Notes under the pieces: generated by a model
Database searches by the model: none
Seen by the model: the letters and a program-made list of their open reading frames with translations, nothing else
What the model was told of the DNA's origin: nothing
Shown here: positions 36,441 to 44,436 of the stretch, one piece after another
Layout: every line of letters begins with the position of its first letter
Position numbering within the stretch: position 1 is the stretch's first letter
Origin: Candidatus Gemmiger stercorigallinarum
GTDB lineage: Bacteria; Bacillota; Clostridia; Oscillospirales; Ruminococcaceae
Direction of reading: 5' to 3'
Assembly: GCA_019119495.1 (NCBI GenBank)
Contig: DWWX01000035.1
Span: forward strand, 1 to 47,549
Length of the DNA stretch: 47,549 nt
Made by a program: the position numbers and the translations under genes

Positions 36441-37724
36441 ATGCCCAAGATCCTGTGGCTTGTCAGCATCACGCTGCCCCAGGCGGCAGCCGCCGTCGGC
36501 CTGGCGTCCGACCAGGTGGGCGGCGGCTGGCTGGCCGGTATGCTGGACGCGCTGGCGCCGCAGCTGCGGCTGACCGTCGCCAGCGTGGACGCCCGCGCCA
36601 AAACGCCGCTTTCCGGCGAAAAGGACGGCGTGCGCTTTGCGGTGCTGCCCGCCGCCGACGGCTTTGACGGGCTTCTGGCCGGGGAGGCCCCGGACCTGGT
36701 GCACATCTGGGGCACCGAGTACGCCGCCGCGGCCGCCATGCAGCAGGCGGCCGCCCGGCGGGGGCTGCCGGTGCTGGTGGGCATGCAGGGCGTCATGTCG
36801 GACTGCGCCGCCCACCTGTGCGACGGCGTACCGCAGCCGTATCTGCATTCCGGTCCCCTCCAGCGGGCCATCGACCGGGTGGTGCCGGGGGCGCTGCTGG
36901 ACAAGATGCAGCGGCAGTTCGACGCCCTGGCCCAAAGCGAAGCCGCACTGCTGGCAAACGCCCGCCACGTGACCGGCCGCACCGGCTTTGACCGCCGCGC
37001 CGTGGCCGCCCTGGCCCCCCATGCCCGCTACTACCCCTGCAACGAGACGCTGCGCCCGGCTTTCTGGCAGGCGGCGGGCAGCTGGCGCGCACGGGAGTTC
37101 GGCCGTGCCCCGGTCATCCTGATGAGCCAGGGCAATTATCCGCTCAAAAACCTGCACACCGCGCTGCTGGCCCTGCCGGCGTTGCTGCGCCAGTGGCCGG
37201 GGGCGGTGCTGCGGGTGGCGGGCTGGCCGCCGCTGGACAAAGGCCCGCTGCTGCGCCCGGTCATCCGTATGATGTTCCCCTACCAGACCTGGTGCGCCCG
37301 GCTGATCGCCCAAAACGGGCTGGCCGGTCATGTGCAGTACACCGGCCCGCTGCAGGCGGCCGAGATGCGCCAGGCCTACCTGGACGCGGACCTGTTCCTG
37401 CTGCCCTCTTACAGCGAGAACAGCCCCAACAGCTTGGGCGAAGCCATGCTGCTGGGTCTGCCCTGCGTGGCCAGCCGGGTGGGCGGCGTCCCCGACGTGA
37501 CGGGCGGCGGCGCGGGCGCAGTGCTGTACGGCCCCGCCGGCGACGCCGACGCGCTGGCTGCTGCGGCCGCGTCGGTGCTGGAGCTGCCCGACCACGGCGC
37601 CGCGCTGGGCAAAAAGGCAAGCGCGCTGGCCCGCGCCCAGCACGACCCGGCGGCCAACGCCGCCCGGATGCTGCACATCTACGGCCAGGTATTGCAGGCG
37701 GAACAGGAGGCCGGCCATGACTGA
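36441..37724 (+). CDS. Glycosyltransferase family 1/GT4
   Basis: A 427-residue GT-B enzyme. The start MPKILWLVSITLPQAAAAVG has AGGAGG directly upstream, which decides it over an in-frame ATG at 36384. The donor domain shows ILMSQGNYPLKNLHTALLA, AVLRVAGWPPLD and SYSENSPNSLGEAMLLGLP with the EX7E motif, then VASRVGGVPDVTGGGAG. It overlaps the next gene by eight bases. Presumed role is exopolysaccharide assembly. Confidence 0.88.
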   Translation: MPKILWLVSITLPQAAAAVGLASDQVGGGWLAGMLDALAPQLRLTVASVDARAKTPLSGEKDGVRFAVLPAADGFDGLLAGEAPDLVHIWGTEYAAAAAMQQAAARRGLPVLVGMQGVMSDCAAHLCDGVPQPYLHSGPLQRAIDRVVPGALLDKMQRQFDALAQSEAALLANARHVTGRTGFDRRAVAALAPHARYYPCNETLRPAFWQAAGSWRAREFGRAPVILMSQGNYPLKNLHTALLALPALLRQWPGAVLRVAGWPPLDKGPLLRPVIRMMFPYQTWCARLIAQNGLAGHVQYTGPLQAAEMRQAYLDADLFLLPSYSENSPNSLGEAMLLGLPCVASRVGGVPDVTGGGAGAVLYGPAGDADALAAAAASVLELPDHGAALGKKASALARAQHDPAANAARMLHIYGQVLQAEQEAGHD

Positions 37725-38778
37725 GCAAACATCCGCCGTCCGCCCCGCCGCGGCAGGACCGGCGGCCAGCGCGGCGGCAAAGCTGCCGCCCGTCACCGCC
37801 ATCGTGCCCTGCTACAACGCCGCCGCCACGCTGGAGCGGGCGGCCGCCAGCATTCTGGACGGCGCGCCGGATAATTTGCAGCTGATTTTGGTGGACGACG
37901 GTTCCGCCGACGCGACCCCCGCCCTCTGCGACAAACTGGCGGCGGGGGACCGGCGCGTCCGGGCCATCCACCAGAAAAACGGCGGGGCTTCCGCCGCCCG
38001 CAATGCCGGGCTGGACGCCGCGGCGGGGGAGTGGGTGCTGTTTGTGGACGCCGACGACGCGCTGCTGCCCGGCCTGTGGGATGCGCTGCCCGCAGCGTTT
38101 GCCGCTGACCCGCAGCTGATCCTGTTTGGCATGGCGCGGCAGAGCGGCCCTGCGCCCTGCCCGCTGGCCCCCGGTTTTTACCCCACCCCCGCCGACCTGG
38201 GGGACGCGCTGCGCCCGCTGCTGTTCGAGAGCGGCTACCTGGCCGCGCCCTATCCCAAGCTGTTCCGGCTGCCGGCGCTGCGCGCCGCCGGCCTGCGCTT
38301 TGACGAAGGGCTGCAAATCAACGAGGATGTCCTGTTCAACACAGTTTTTTTACAAAATTCCATTTCCATTTTTTGCTTGTCTGGTGTATACTATTACCAA
38401 TATGATGGGCAGACCGGGTCCCTGTCCCGCCGCCTGCGGGGCGACCTGCTGGACGCCGAGGCGTACACCGCCCCCGCGCTGGAAGCCATGCTGCGCCGCT
38501 GGGGCTATGATCCCGCGCCCTACCTGGCCGAAAGCCGCCTGCGCGCGGCGCTGAACCAGTACGGCCTGCTGACCGGCTGCAGAGGGGACATGCCCTTTGG
38601 GCAGCGCCGGGCGCTGTTTGCCCGCATCCTGGCGGACCCGGCGGCCCGCGATGCGCTGCGCAGCCGGCTGCGGCAGGACGCCCGCCCGCTTTTGGCGGTG
38701 CCCTACCGCATCGGCGTGGCGCTGAACGCACCGGGCTGGCTGGCGGCTTATACGCTGTTCAAGCAGCGGTTTTTGTAA
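37717..38778 (+). CDS. Glycosyltransferase family 2 with internal AT-rich patch
   Basis: A 353-residue GT-A enzyme with an Ala-rich leader of about 25 residues, then VTAIVPCYNAAATLERAAAS, LILVDDGSADATPALCDKLA, GGASAARNAGLDAAAGEWVL and DxD in FVDADDALLPG near residue 113. The catalytic region is NEDVLFNTVFLQNSISI. Bases 38341-38407, coding the strand after this motif, are strikingly AT-rich in a GC-rich gene and contain a promoter-like TATACT. The frame stays open. The gene overlaps its upstream neighbour. Confidence 0.88.
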   Translation: MTEQTSAVRPAAAGPAASAAAKLPPVTAIVPCYNAAATLERAAASILDGAPDNLQLILVDDGSADATPALCDKLAAGDRRVRAIHQKNGGASAARNAGLDAAAGEWVLFVDADDALLPGLWDALPAAFAADPQLILFGMARQSGPAPCPLAPGFYPTPADLGDALRPLLFESGYLAAPYPKLFRLPALRAAGLRFDEGLQINEDVLFNTVFLQNSISIFCLSGVYYYQYDGQTGSLSRRLRGDLLDAEAYTAPALEAMLRRWGYDPAPYLAESRLRAALNQYGLLTGCRGDMPFGQRRALFARILADPAARDALRSRLRQDARPLLAVPYRIGVALNAPGWLAAYTLFKQRFL

Positions 38779-38888
38779 ACAAACGGGCGGGCTGCCTGCG
38801 GCCCGGAATTTCCGGCGCAGCCCGTACCCGGACGGAAAGAAGAAATTACCCGGAGGAGGTCGTGCAGATTTTGGAAGGGGTCAAATTT

Positions 38889-39869
38889 ATGGAACGTACC
38901 TGTGTCAGCGTGATCGTGCCGATCTACAACACCAAGCCCTGGCTGGAAGAATGCATCCGGAGCATCCTGGATCAGAAATTCGACCAGCCCTTTGAGGTGA
39001 TCCTGGTGGACGACGGCGCCACCGACGGCTGCGGCGAGCTGTGCGACCAGATGGCCGCCCGGGATAAGCGCATCCGGGTGATCCACCAGGAGAACCAGGG
39101 CCTGTCCGCCGCGCGCAACACCGGCATCGACGCCGCCCAGGGGCGGTACTACGCCTTTGTGGACTCGGACGACATCCTGCGCCCGACCTACCTGCAAACG
39201 CTGTACGACGCCTGCGAAAAGCACGACGCCTATATGTCCATCTGCGCGGTGGAGGACGTGCGGGAGGACGGCTCCAGCGCCGAGCCCCCCGCCTACACCA
39301 TGCCCAGCGAGACCGGCGTCTTTTCCGGCAAGGAGCTGCTCAACCGCTTTTACGCGCCCAACGGCACCTATTACACCGTGGCCTGGAACAAACTCTACCG
39401 CGCCGAGGTGTGGAAACTGCTGCACTACCCGGAAGGCCGCCTGCACGAGGATGACTTTGTGGCCCACCGGCTGTTCTGGCGGTGCGACAAGGTGGTCTGC
39501 CTGGACGCCCAGCTCTACTGCTACCGCCTGCGCGGCGGCAGCATCTGCCGCACCAGCATCAAGCCGGAAGCCTTTGACGCGGTGGACGGCCTGGCCGACC
39601 GCTACCGCTTTTACGTCGAGAACGGCGCCGACCGCACCGTCATCGACAACGCCTATGCGGCCTGCTGGCGGCGGTATCTGTTTTTGTGCGCCAAGGTGCG
39701 CCAGAACCCGGAGCCCAAGCTGGTCAAGGCCATCTCCAAGGAGCAGTTTTTGATGCAGGGGCTGATCAGCTACCTGCCCAACTGCAAGCAGCTGAAAATG
39801 ACCGAGAAGCTCTCGGCGGCCCGTTGGTCGATGATGCCGGCCGAAAGCCTCTGCCCATCCAAAAAGTAA
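38889..39869 (+). CDS. Glycosyltransferase family 2
   Basis: A 326-residue GT-A enzyme: CVSVIVPIYNTKPWLEECIR, ILVDDGATDGCGELCDQMAA, NQGLSAARNTGIDAAQGR and the DxD in YAFVDSDDILRP near residue 92, with HEDDFVAHRLFWRCDKVVC near 188. I chose ATG 38889, eight bases after GGAAGGGG; a GTG at 38862 lies too close to an upstream GGAGGAGG but cannot be excluded. Best match by eye is to capsule/exopolysaccharide GT2 enzymes. Confidence 0.9.
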   Translation: MERTCVSVIVPIYNTKPWLEECIRSILDQKFDQPFEVILVDDGATDGCGELCDQMAARDKRIRVIHQENQGLSAARNTGIDAAQGRYYAFVDSDDILRPTYLQTLYDACEKHDAYMSICAVEDVREDGSSAEPPAYTMPSETGVFSGKELLNRFYAPNGTYYTVAWNKLYRAEVWKLLHYPEGRLHEDDFVAHRLFWRCDKVVCLDAQLYCYRLRGGSICRTSIKPEAFDAVDGLADRYRFYVENGADRTVIDNAYAACWRRYLFLCAKVRQNPEPKLVKAISKEQFLMQGLISYLPNCKQLKMTEKLSAARWSMMPAESLCPSKK

Positions 39870-39895
39870 AGGCTGCCCCAAGCCCGCCACAAACT

Positions 39896-39930
39896 GCCGC
39901 CCGCCTTTGCGCTCAAAAGCGGGCGGCATT
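39896..39930 (+). terminator. Hairpin between glycosyltransferase genes
   Basis: GCCGCCCGC (39896-39904) / GCGGGCGGC (39919-39927) form a perfect 9-bp stem followed by ATTGC. The T-run is poor, so it is at most a partial terminator or attenuator inside the cluster. Confidence 0.4.
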
Positions 39931-39957
39931 GCTGAACCCCGCAAAGGAGGCCCGGCT

Positions 39958-41178
39958 GTGCCGCTTGCAAAACCAGACAAAAAGCAGGAAAAACGCCCCC
40001 GCGTGCTGCTGCTGCCGCCGTCCGCGCTGCCCATCCCGGCGGTGCGGGGCGGCGCGGTGGAAACGCTGATCACCCACCTGATCCGCGAAAACGAGCGCCA
40101 GGGCAAACTGGACATCCTGTGCGCCAGCGTGCAGGACCCGGACGCCAAGGCCGCCGCGGCCGACCTGCAGCACACCAAAATGATGTATATCACCCGCCCG
40201 CGGGGCCACCGCCGCTACTGGCCGATGGCGTTTGTCGAGCGGTGTTTTGGCGTGGCCGCGCCCTATGACCCCTGGTACCAGAAGGTGCAGCTGTCGCTGG
40301 CGCTGGAGCTGCCCCCGCCCGACTGGATCATTGCCGAGGGCGGCAACCTGACCCAGTGCGCGGCCATCAGCCGGATGTTCGGCCGCCGGCGCTGCCTGGC
40401 CCACCTGCACGGCCTGACCCAGTGCAGCCGCCAGATGGACGAGATCTACGGCGGCGTGCTGGCCCTGAGCGAGTTTATCCGGGACGAGTACCTGAAAACC
40501 AGCACCCTCGACCGCAAAAACGCCTATATCCTGCACAACTGCATCGACACCGGGCGGTTCACCCCCGGCGAGCCGGACATGGCGCTGCGGGCCTCGCTGG
40601 GGTTTGCGCCGGAGGATTTTGTCGTGCTGTTCTGCGGCCGGCTGGAACCGGACAAGGGCATCCACAAGCTGCTGGAGGCCATCGCCTCGCTGGAGGACCC
40701 CCGCGTCAAGCTGCTGATCGTGGGCAGCCCGTTTTTCGGCCGCACCCAGACCAGCCCCTTTTTGAAAAAGCTGGAGGCCGCGGCCCGCGGCCTGGGCGAC
40801 CGGGTGCGGTTCACCGGCTTTCTGCAAAACGAGTCCCTGCCGGACTACTACCGGCTGGCCGACCTGGTCTGCATGCCCACGCTGGTGCAGGAGGCCGCCG
40901 GCCTGGTGGCCATCGAGGCCATGGCCTGCGGCCGCCCGGTGCTGGCCACCCGCAGCGGTGGCCTGCCCGAATACCTGGCCGGCAGCCAGGCGGTGCTGGT
41001 GGACCTGAACCGGGACGTGCCCGGCCAGCTGGCCTTTGCCATTGAAATGCTGCGCGACCACCCGGAGCTGCGCGCCGAGATGGGCCGCGCCGGCGCCCAG
41101 GCGGCAAAGCGGTTCTCGGTGGAGGCGTTCTACAACGATTTTGTGCGCATCCTGGCGGACAGGGGGGAGCGGGCATGA
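39958..41178 (+). CDS. Glycosyltransferase family 1/GT4
   Basis: A 406-residue GT-B enzyme. The GTG start at 39958 follows AAAGGAGG with good spacing. Motifs: VLLLPPSALPIPAVRGGAVE (acceptor loop), CLAHLHGLTQCSRQMDEIY, LALSEFIRDEYLKT, ILHNCIDTGRFTPGE, VVLFCGRLEPDKGIHKLLEA, and the EX7E loop QEAAGLVAIEAMACGRPVLA, ending in a C-terminal helix. It overlaps the next gene by four bases (ATGA). Sugar specificity is unknown. Confidence 0.92.
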   Translation: MPLAKPDKKQEKRPRVLLLPPSALPIPAVRGGAVETLITHLIRENERQGKLDILCASVQDPDAKAAAADLQHTKMMYITRPRGHRRYWPMAFVERCFGVAAPYDPWYQKVQLSLALELPPPDWIIAEGGNLTQCAAISRMFGRRRCLAHLHGLTQCSRQMDEIYGGVLALSEFIRDEYLKTSTLDRKNAYILHNCIDTGRFTPGEPDMALRASLGFAPEDFVVLFCGRLEPDKGIHKLLEAIASLEDPRVKLLIVGSPFFGRTQTSPFLKKLEAAARGLGDRVRFTGFLQNESLPDYYRLADLVCMPTLVQEAAGLVAIEAMACGRPVLATRSGGLPEYLAGSQAVLVDLNRDVPGQLAFAIEMLRDHPELRAEMGRAGAQAAKRFSVEAFYNDFVRILADRGERA

Positions 41179-42233
41179 GGCCGGCCGTCTGCGTGGTGGT
41201 GCCGGTTTATAAAGCCGAGCGCACCATCGACCGCTGTGTGGCCAGTATCCTGAACCAGAAGGTCCCCGGCGGCGTGGCCTGCGTGCTGGTGGATGACGGC
41301 AGCCCGGATAGGTCGGGCGCGCTGTGCGATGCCTGGGCGGCGCGGGACCCGCGGGTGCAGGTGGTGCACAAGGCGGACGGCGGGGTCTCCAGCGCCCGCA
41401 ACGCCGGGCTGGACAGGGCCGACGCCGACTATATCGTTTTTCTGGATTCGGACGACGCGCTGCGCCCCGGCGCGCTGGCCGCCGCGCTGGCGGCCCGACG
41501 GGAACACCCCGGCAGCTTTGTGCTCTGGCATTACACCACCGACCCGCAGGATGCCGCCCCCGCTGCCCCGGCTGCGGCGGTGTACCCGCCCTCGGCGCTG
41601 GCAAGGCTGCATCTGGACTGCCTGATCGCCATGCCCTGGAATAAGCTCTACGACGCGGCGCTGGCCAAAACGCTGCGCTTTGACCGGCAGTATACCCTGG
41701 GCGAGGATCTGCAGTTTGTGCTGGATTACATTGACCTGCTGCAAAAAAGCACGCCCGGCTGGCAGTTTGCGGTGGTGGACGCGCCGCTGACCTGGTACAA
41801 CTGCGACACCGGCGGCACCAGCCTTTCCACCCGCTACCACGGGGACTACTGCGACATCTGGCCCCGCCATTTTGCCAAGCTCAACGCTGCCTGCGCGGCG
41901 CTGGGCGTTCCGGCTGGGGACCTGCTGCCGCTGCACCGCGCCCAGCTGACCGTGCTGGCCGAGGGCATTGCCGATATCCTGCGCCGGGACCCTGCCCCCA
42001 TGGGCCAGCGGCGGGACAAGGCTGCCGCCGCGCTGCGCGGCCCCTGGCTGCGGGAGCTGCTGCGCACCATGCGGGCAGAGAAAAACTACTCGCCCTATTA
42101 CCTGCCGGTGTGGTGGAAAAATCTGCACTGGCTGTATGCTGCCGCCGAGGCAAAGCGCACCGGCAGCCCGCTGTACGGCCGGCTGGACTGGCTGGGCTAT
42201 TACCTGTTTTTGGGCCGCCGCCGGCGGGAGTGA
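41175..42233 (+). CDS. Glycosyltransferase family 2
   Basis: A 352-residue GT-A enzyme, the last of the cluster. It starts RPAVCVVVPVYKAERTIDRC and has VLVDDGSPDRSGALCDAWAA, GGVSSARNAGLDRADADYIV and DxD in FLDSDDALRPGAL near residue 93. The catalytic-type motif is TLGEDLQFVLDYIDLL near 177. GGGGGAG precedes the ATG, which overlaps the upstream stop. No flippase or polymerase gene follows before the tRNA. Confidence 0.9.
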   Translation: MRPAVCVVVPVYKAERTIDRCVASILNQKVPGGVACVLVDDGSPDRSGALCDAWAARDPRVQVVHKADGGVSSARNAGLDRADADYIVFLDSDDALRPGALAAALAARREHPGSFVLWHYTTDPQDAAPAAPAAAVYPPSALARLHLDCLIAMPWNKLYDAALAKTLRFDRQYTLGEDLQFVLDYIDLLQKSTPGWQFAVVDAPLTWYNCDTGGTSLSTRYHGDYCDIWPRHFAKLNAACAALGVPAGDLLPLHRAQLTVLAEGIADILRRDPAPMGQRRDKAAAALRGPWLRELLRTMRAEKNYSPYYLPVWWKNLHWLYAAAEAKRTGSPLYGRLDWLGYYLFLGRRRRE

Positions 42234-42419
42234 CGCCGGCGGCGGCAGCAGAAACAAAAGGTGGCAGAACGCCGCGCAGGCGGGCCCTGCCCTGCAAAAA
42301 GGGACGGCCGGCGAGGGGAGCGGCGCGCCACGCCGGAGGGCGGGCGCGCGCATCCGCGCGGCCGGCCCGTGCCGGCGGCAAGTAATTTTTGGAAAAGGCA
42401 AAAATATTTGAAAAAAACC

Positions 42420-42448
42420 TTGACTTTTTGCTCCGGATGCAGTATAGT
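42420..42448 (+). promoter_or_regulatory. Promoter of tRNA-fMet
   Basis: TTGACT (42420-42425), 17-bp spacer, TATAGT (42443-42448) in an AT-rich stretch 45 bp before the tRNA. It is among the best promoters in the window. Confidence 0.85.
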
Positions 42449-42493
42449 ATATAGGCACCAAACAAGAGAGCTCTTGTGCGGGGAGCTGAATAT

Positions 42494-42570
<77 letters not shown>

Positions 42571-42574
42571 TATG

Positions 42575-42634
42575 AAATGGAGTCAAATCTTCAACAGTCT
42601 AGTGAGACTGAACGAGATTTGACTCCATTTTTTA
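42575..42634 (+). terminator. Terminator of tRNA-fMet
   Basis: A 16-bp outer stem (AAATGGAGTCAAATCT / AGATTTGACTCCATTT) and an inner hairpin CAGTCT-AGTG-AGACTG are followed by TTTTTTA. It starts five bases after the tRNA CCA. Confidence 0.88.
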
Positions 42635-42750
42635 TTGCCGTATCAAGGTTTCTCCGTATTTGGCCCATGCGACACAAATTTTCAAATCTTCTCATTTTTG
42701 AGCACGAACGGCGCCTAGTCCCCTTATTTGAACCACCTGTTGCAACAGGT

Positions 42751-43887
42751 TCAGCCAGCACTCTTTTCGTTAAAGGCGTTCTCCGCTTCATCCGGTGTTT
42801 TGTACTGGTTGGCGCGATGAGGGCGCCTTTTGTTGTAGAACTCCATATATTCGGCAACCCTTTTCTTAAATTCGTTTTCAGACCGGTAGGAGCTTCGGTA
42901 CAGTTCTTCTTGCTTCAGGGAGGAGAAGAAAGACTCCATCACGCCGTTGTCATAAGGTGTGCCCCCTTTGGAGAAGGATTGAGTCACATGGTGATCGCGC
43001 AGAAGAGTTCGGAAGGCCTGGGAGGTATACTGGCATCCCCGGTCAGAGTGGAAGATCAGATCTTCGCCGGGCTTCCTTTCCTCAAAGGCCTGCTTGAAGG
43101 TAGCAGTCACCAACTGGGTGCTTGCTCGAGGAGAGATTTTGTAGGCGATCACTTTTCTGGCATACAGATCCAGGATGGCGCAGATGTGGTATTTCTTGCC
43201 GCACACTGCAAACTGGGTGCAGTCTCCTACCCATGCCGTGTTGGGCGCACTGACGTCGAACTGGCGATTCAAAACATTGGGGGTTCCCTGGAGCTTCACC
43301 CATTTTTTGTAATCTGCCTTGGCAGTGGTACGGAAGCTGTAAAGTCCCAGATCATGCATGATGTTGAGGACGGTCTTTTTGCTGGTTTTGTATCCCCGGC
43401 TTTGCAGTACGGCAAGAATTTTATCGGATCCGAACAACCCGTGGTTTTCCTCAAAAACCTCTTTGACAGCTGCAGAAAGGTCTTTCCTCCGCTGAGTACG
43501 AAAGGAAGGCTCCTGTTTGCTTTTCATGTGATTGTAGAAAGTCCCTCGGTTGACTTCCAGAGCATCGCAGAGAACCCGGATAGGATACTGATCCGCAAGT
43601 CTTTCCATCTCAGAGAGTTTTACCGGAACTGGATCGAAAGCCGTGCAATTTACCGCCTTCAAAATCTGACAGATCTGCTCCGTCCGCTGCTGTTTTTTCC
43701 GCAGATCACTAAGGGCTCTTTGGGTGGGGATTAGATTCGGTGACAGGTTTTTGTATTGTTTCAGCCATCGGTAAATAGTGCAGCGGGCCACTTGATTTTC
43801 TTTGCTGATTTCTGTTACAGGCTTGCCATCATAGTATTCGGCGCAGCACTTCTGCACCAGTTCAATGGGATATTCATTCGTTTTCAT
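42751..43887 (-). CDS. IS3-family transposase, single ORF
   Basis: The 378-residue protein joins an N-terminal helix-turn-helix (KPVTEISKENQVARCTIYRW) and a coiled-coil region (LSDLRKKQQRTEQICQIL) with the HTH_21 and rve integrase core. DDE residues are visible: AWVGDCTQFAV (first D), FHSDRGCQYTS (second D) and NGVMESFFSSLKQEE (E). OrfA and OrfB are normally joined by a frameshift in IS3 elements; here they are one frame. AAGGAGGG precedes ATG 43887; an in-frame ATG at 43974 with AAAGGAG would add 29 residues. The frame is intact, so the element may be active. Confidence 0.9.
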   Translation of the reverse strand: MKTNEYPIELVQKCCAEYYDGKPVTEISKENQVARCTIYRWLKQYKNLSPNLIPTQRALSDLRKKQQRTEQICQILKAVNCTAFDPVPVKLSEMERLADQYPIRVLCDALEVNRGTFYNHMKSKQEPSFRTQRRKDLSAAVKEVFEENHGLFGSDKILAVLQSRGYKTSKKTVLNIMHDLGLYSFRTTAKADYKKWVKLQGTPNVLNRQFDVSAPNTAWVGDCTQFAVCGKKYHICAILDLYARKVIAYKISPRASTQLVTATFKQAFEERKPGEDLIFHSDRGCQYTSQAFRTLLRDHHVTQSFSKGGTPYDNGVMESFFSSLKQEELYRSSYRSENEFKKRVAEYMEFYNKRRPHRANQYKTPDEAENAFNEKSAG

Positions 43888-44001
43888 AAGGATTCCCTCC
43901 TTGCGCTGATCGATGGAAAGTGACGAGCGACTGGTGTTCTGCCTATCGACAGACGAATTCTTTGCTTTTTTCATACGAATGCTCCTTTCTGAAACATGAC
44001 A

Positions 44002-44034
44002 ACAAAAAACCGCCTTGAAAAAATCAAGACGGTT
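44002..44034 (-). terminator. Terminator shielding the transposase gene
   Basis: On the minus strand AACCGTCTTGA / TCAAGGCGGTT forms an 11-bp stem (one G-T pair) followed by TTTTTT. It lies upstream of the transposase start, inside the element, where it would block transcription entering from outside and so limit transposase expression. Confidence 0.75.
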
Positions 44035-44245
44035 CATACGATATAGTATATTGACTTTGGGTGGTGGCAAAGGGGAAGGCTGTATTGCTTTTAGCCTCAT
44101 TCTAGTCCCTCCTTGACTCAAGGAGTTTTATGCCTTCTTTCTAATTCTAGAGTAGCACGACCAAGGGAGAAAATCAACCTAACTTTTTGTGCTAACTTTG
44201 CAGAGTATTTGATTGAACACTTACAGTGAGACATACTGGATTGCC

Positions 44246-44274
44246 TTGTGAGATGAATCTTTTTATATTATACT
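44246..44274 (+). promoter_or_regulatory. Retron promoter
   Basis: TTGTGA (44246-44251), 17-bp spacer, TATACT (44269-44274). The expected start site, about seven bases after the -10, is at G44281, the first base of the predicted a1 arm. A 10-bp inverted repeat (44218-44227 with 44272-44281) brackets the promoter and could be an operator. Confidence 0.7.
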
Positions 44275-44280
44275 GTAAGT

Positions 44281-44414
44281 GAGCATATGGCAAGATTTTG
44301 TACTCGCGCATCGCGGGTGTTGACTAAAATGGCAGGAAGTTTAGCTCTCCTCCATCATTTCGGCGGTACAGTTGTAATCCTGGTCCTCCACGCATAATGA
44401 GTTGCCATGTGCTC
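44281..44414 (+). ncRNA. Retron msr-msd RNA
   Basis: The outer a1/a2 stem is 44281-44293 (GAGCATATGGCAA) with 44402-44414 (TTGCCATGTGCTC), 13 bp with a single G-U pair. The next base, G44294, is the likely branching guanosine, in the context GGCAAGATTTTG, which from memory resembles GGCAGATTTG of retron Ec67. An msr hairpin with a 7-bp stem and CAT loop is at 44302-44318. The msd should begin near GGCAGGA (44331), which can pair with 44378-44386; the inner msd fold is not clear to me. It lies directly before the reverse transcriptase, as in known retrons. Confidence 0.75.
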
Positions 44415-44436
44415 TTCTTTGTTAGGGGATTGTACT

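Larger units (their letters stand above)
42660..44205 (-). mobile_element. IS3-family insertion sequence (ends approximate)
   Basis: An insertion element containing a single transposase ORF on the minus strand, preceded on its own strand by an intrinsic terminator and followed by a palindrome CCTGTTGCAACAGG (about 42735-42748). Candidate terminal repeats read inward as GACACAAATTTTC (near 42670) on the left and GCACAAAAAGTTAGG (near 44192) on the right, which match only partly. I could not fix exact ends or a target duplication. Base composition differs from the chromosome to the left and from the retron to the right. Confidence 0.6.

Noticed and set aside
42577-43734. A 385-codon plus-strand frame opposite the transposase
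   Set aside because: The minus-strand frame has the complete DDE transposase motifs, whereas the plus-strand product resembles nothing.
44218-44281. 10-bp inverted repeat considered as the retron a1/a2 stem
   Set aside because: Its arms are only 44 bases apart, it surrounds the promoter and lies before the expected RNA start. The 44281-44293/44402-44414 stem fits spacing, promoter and branching G much better.
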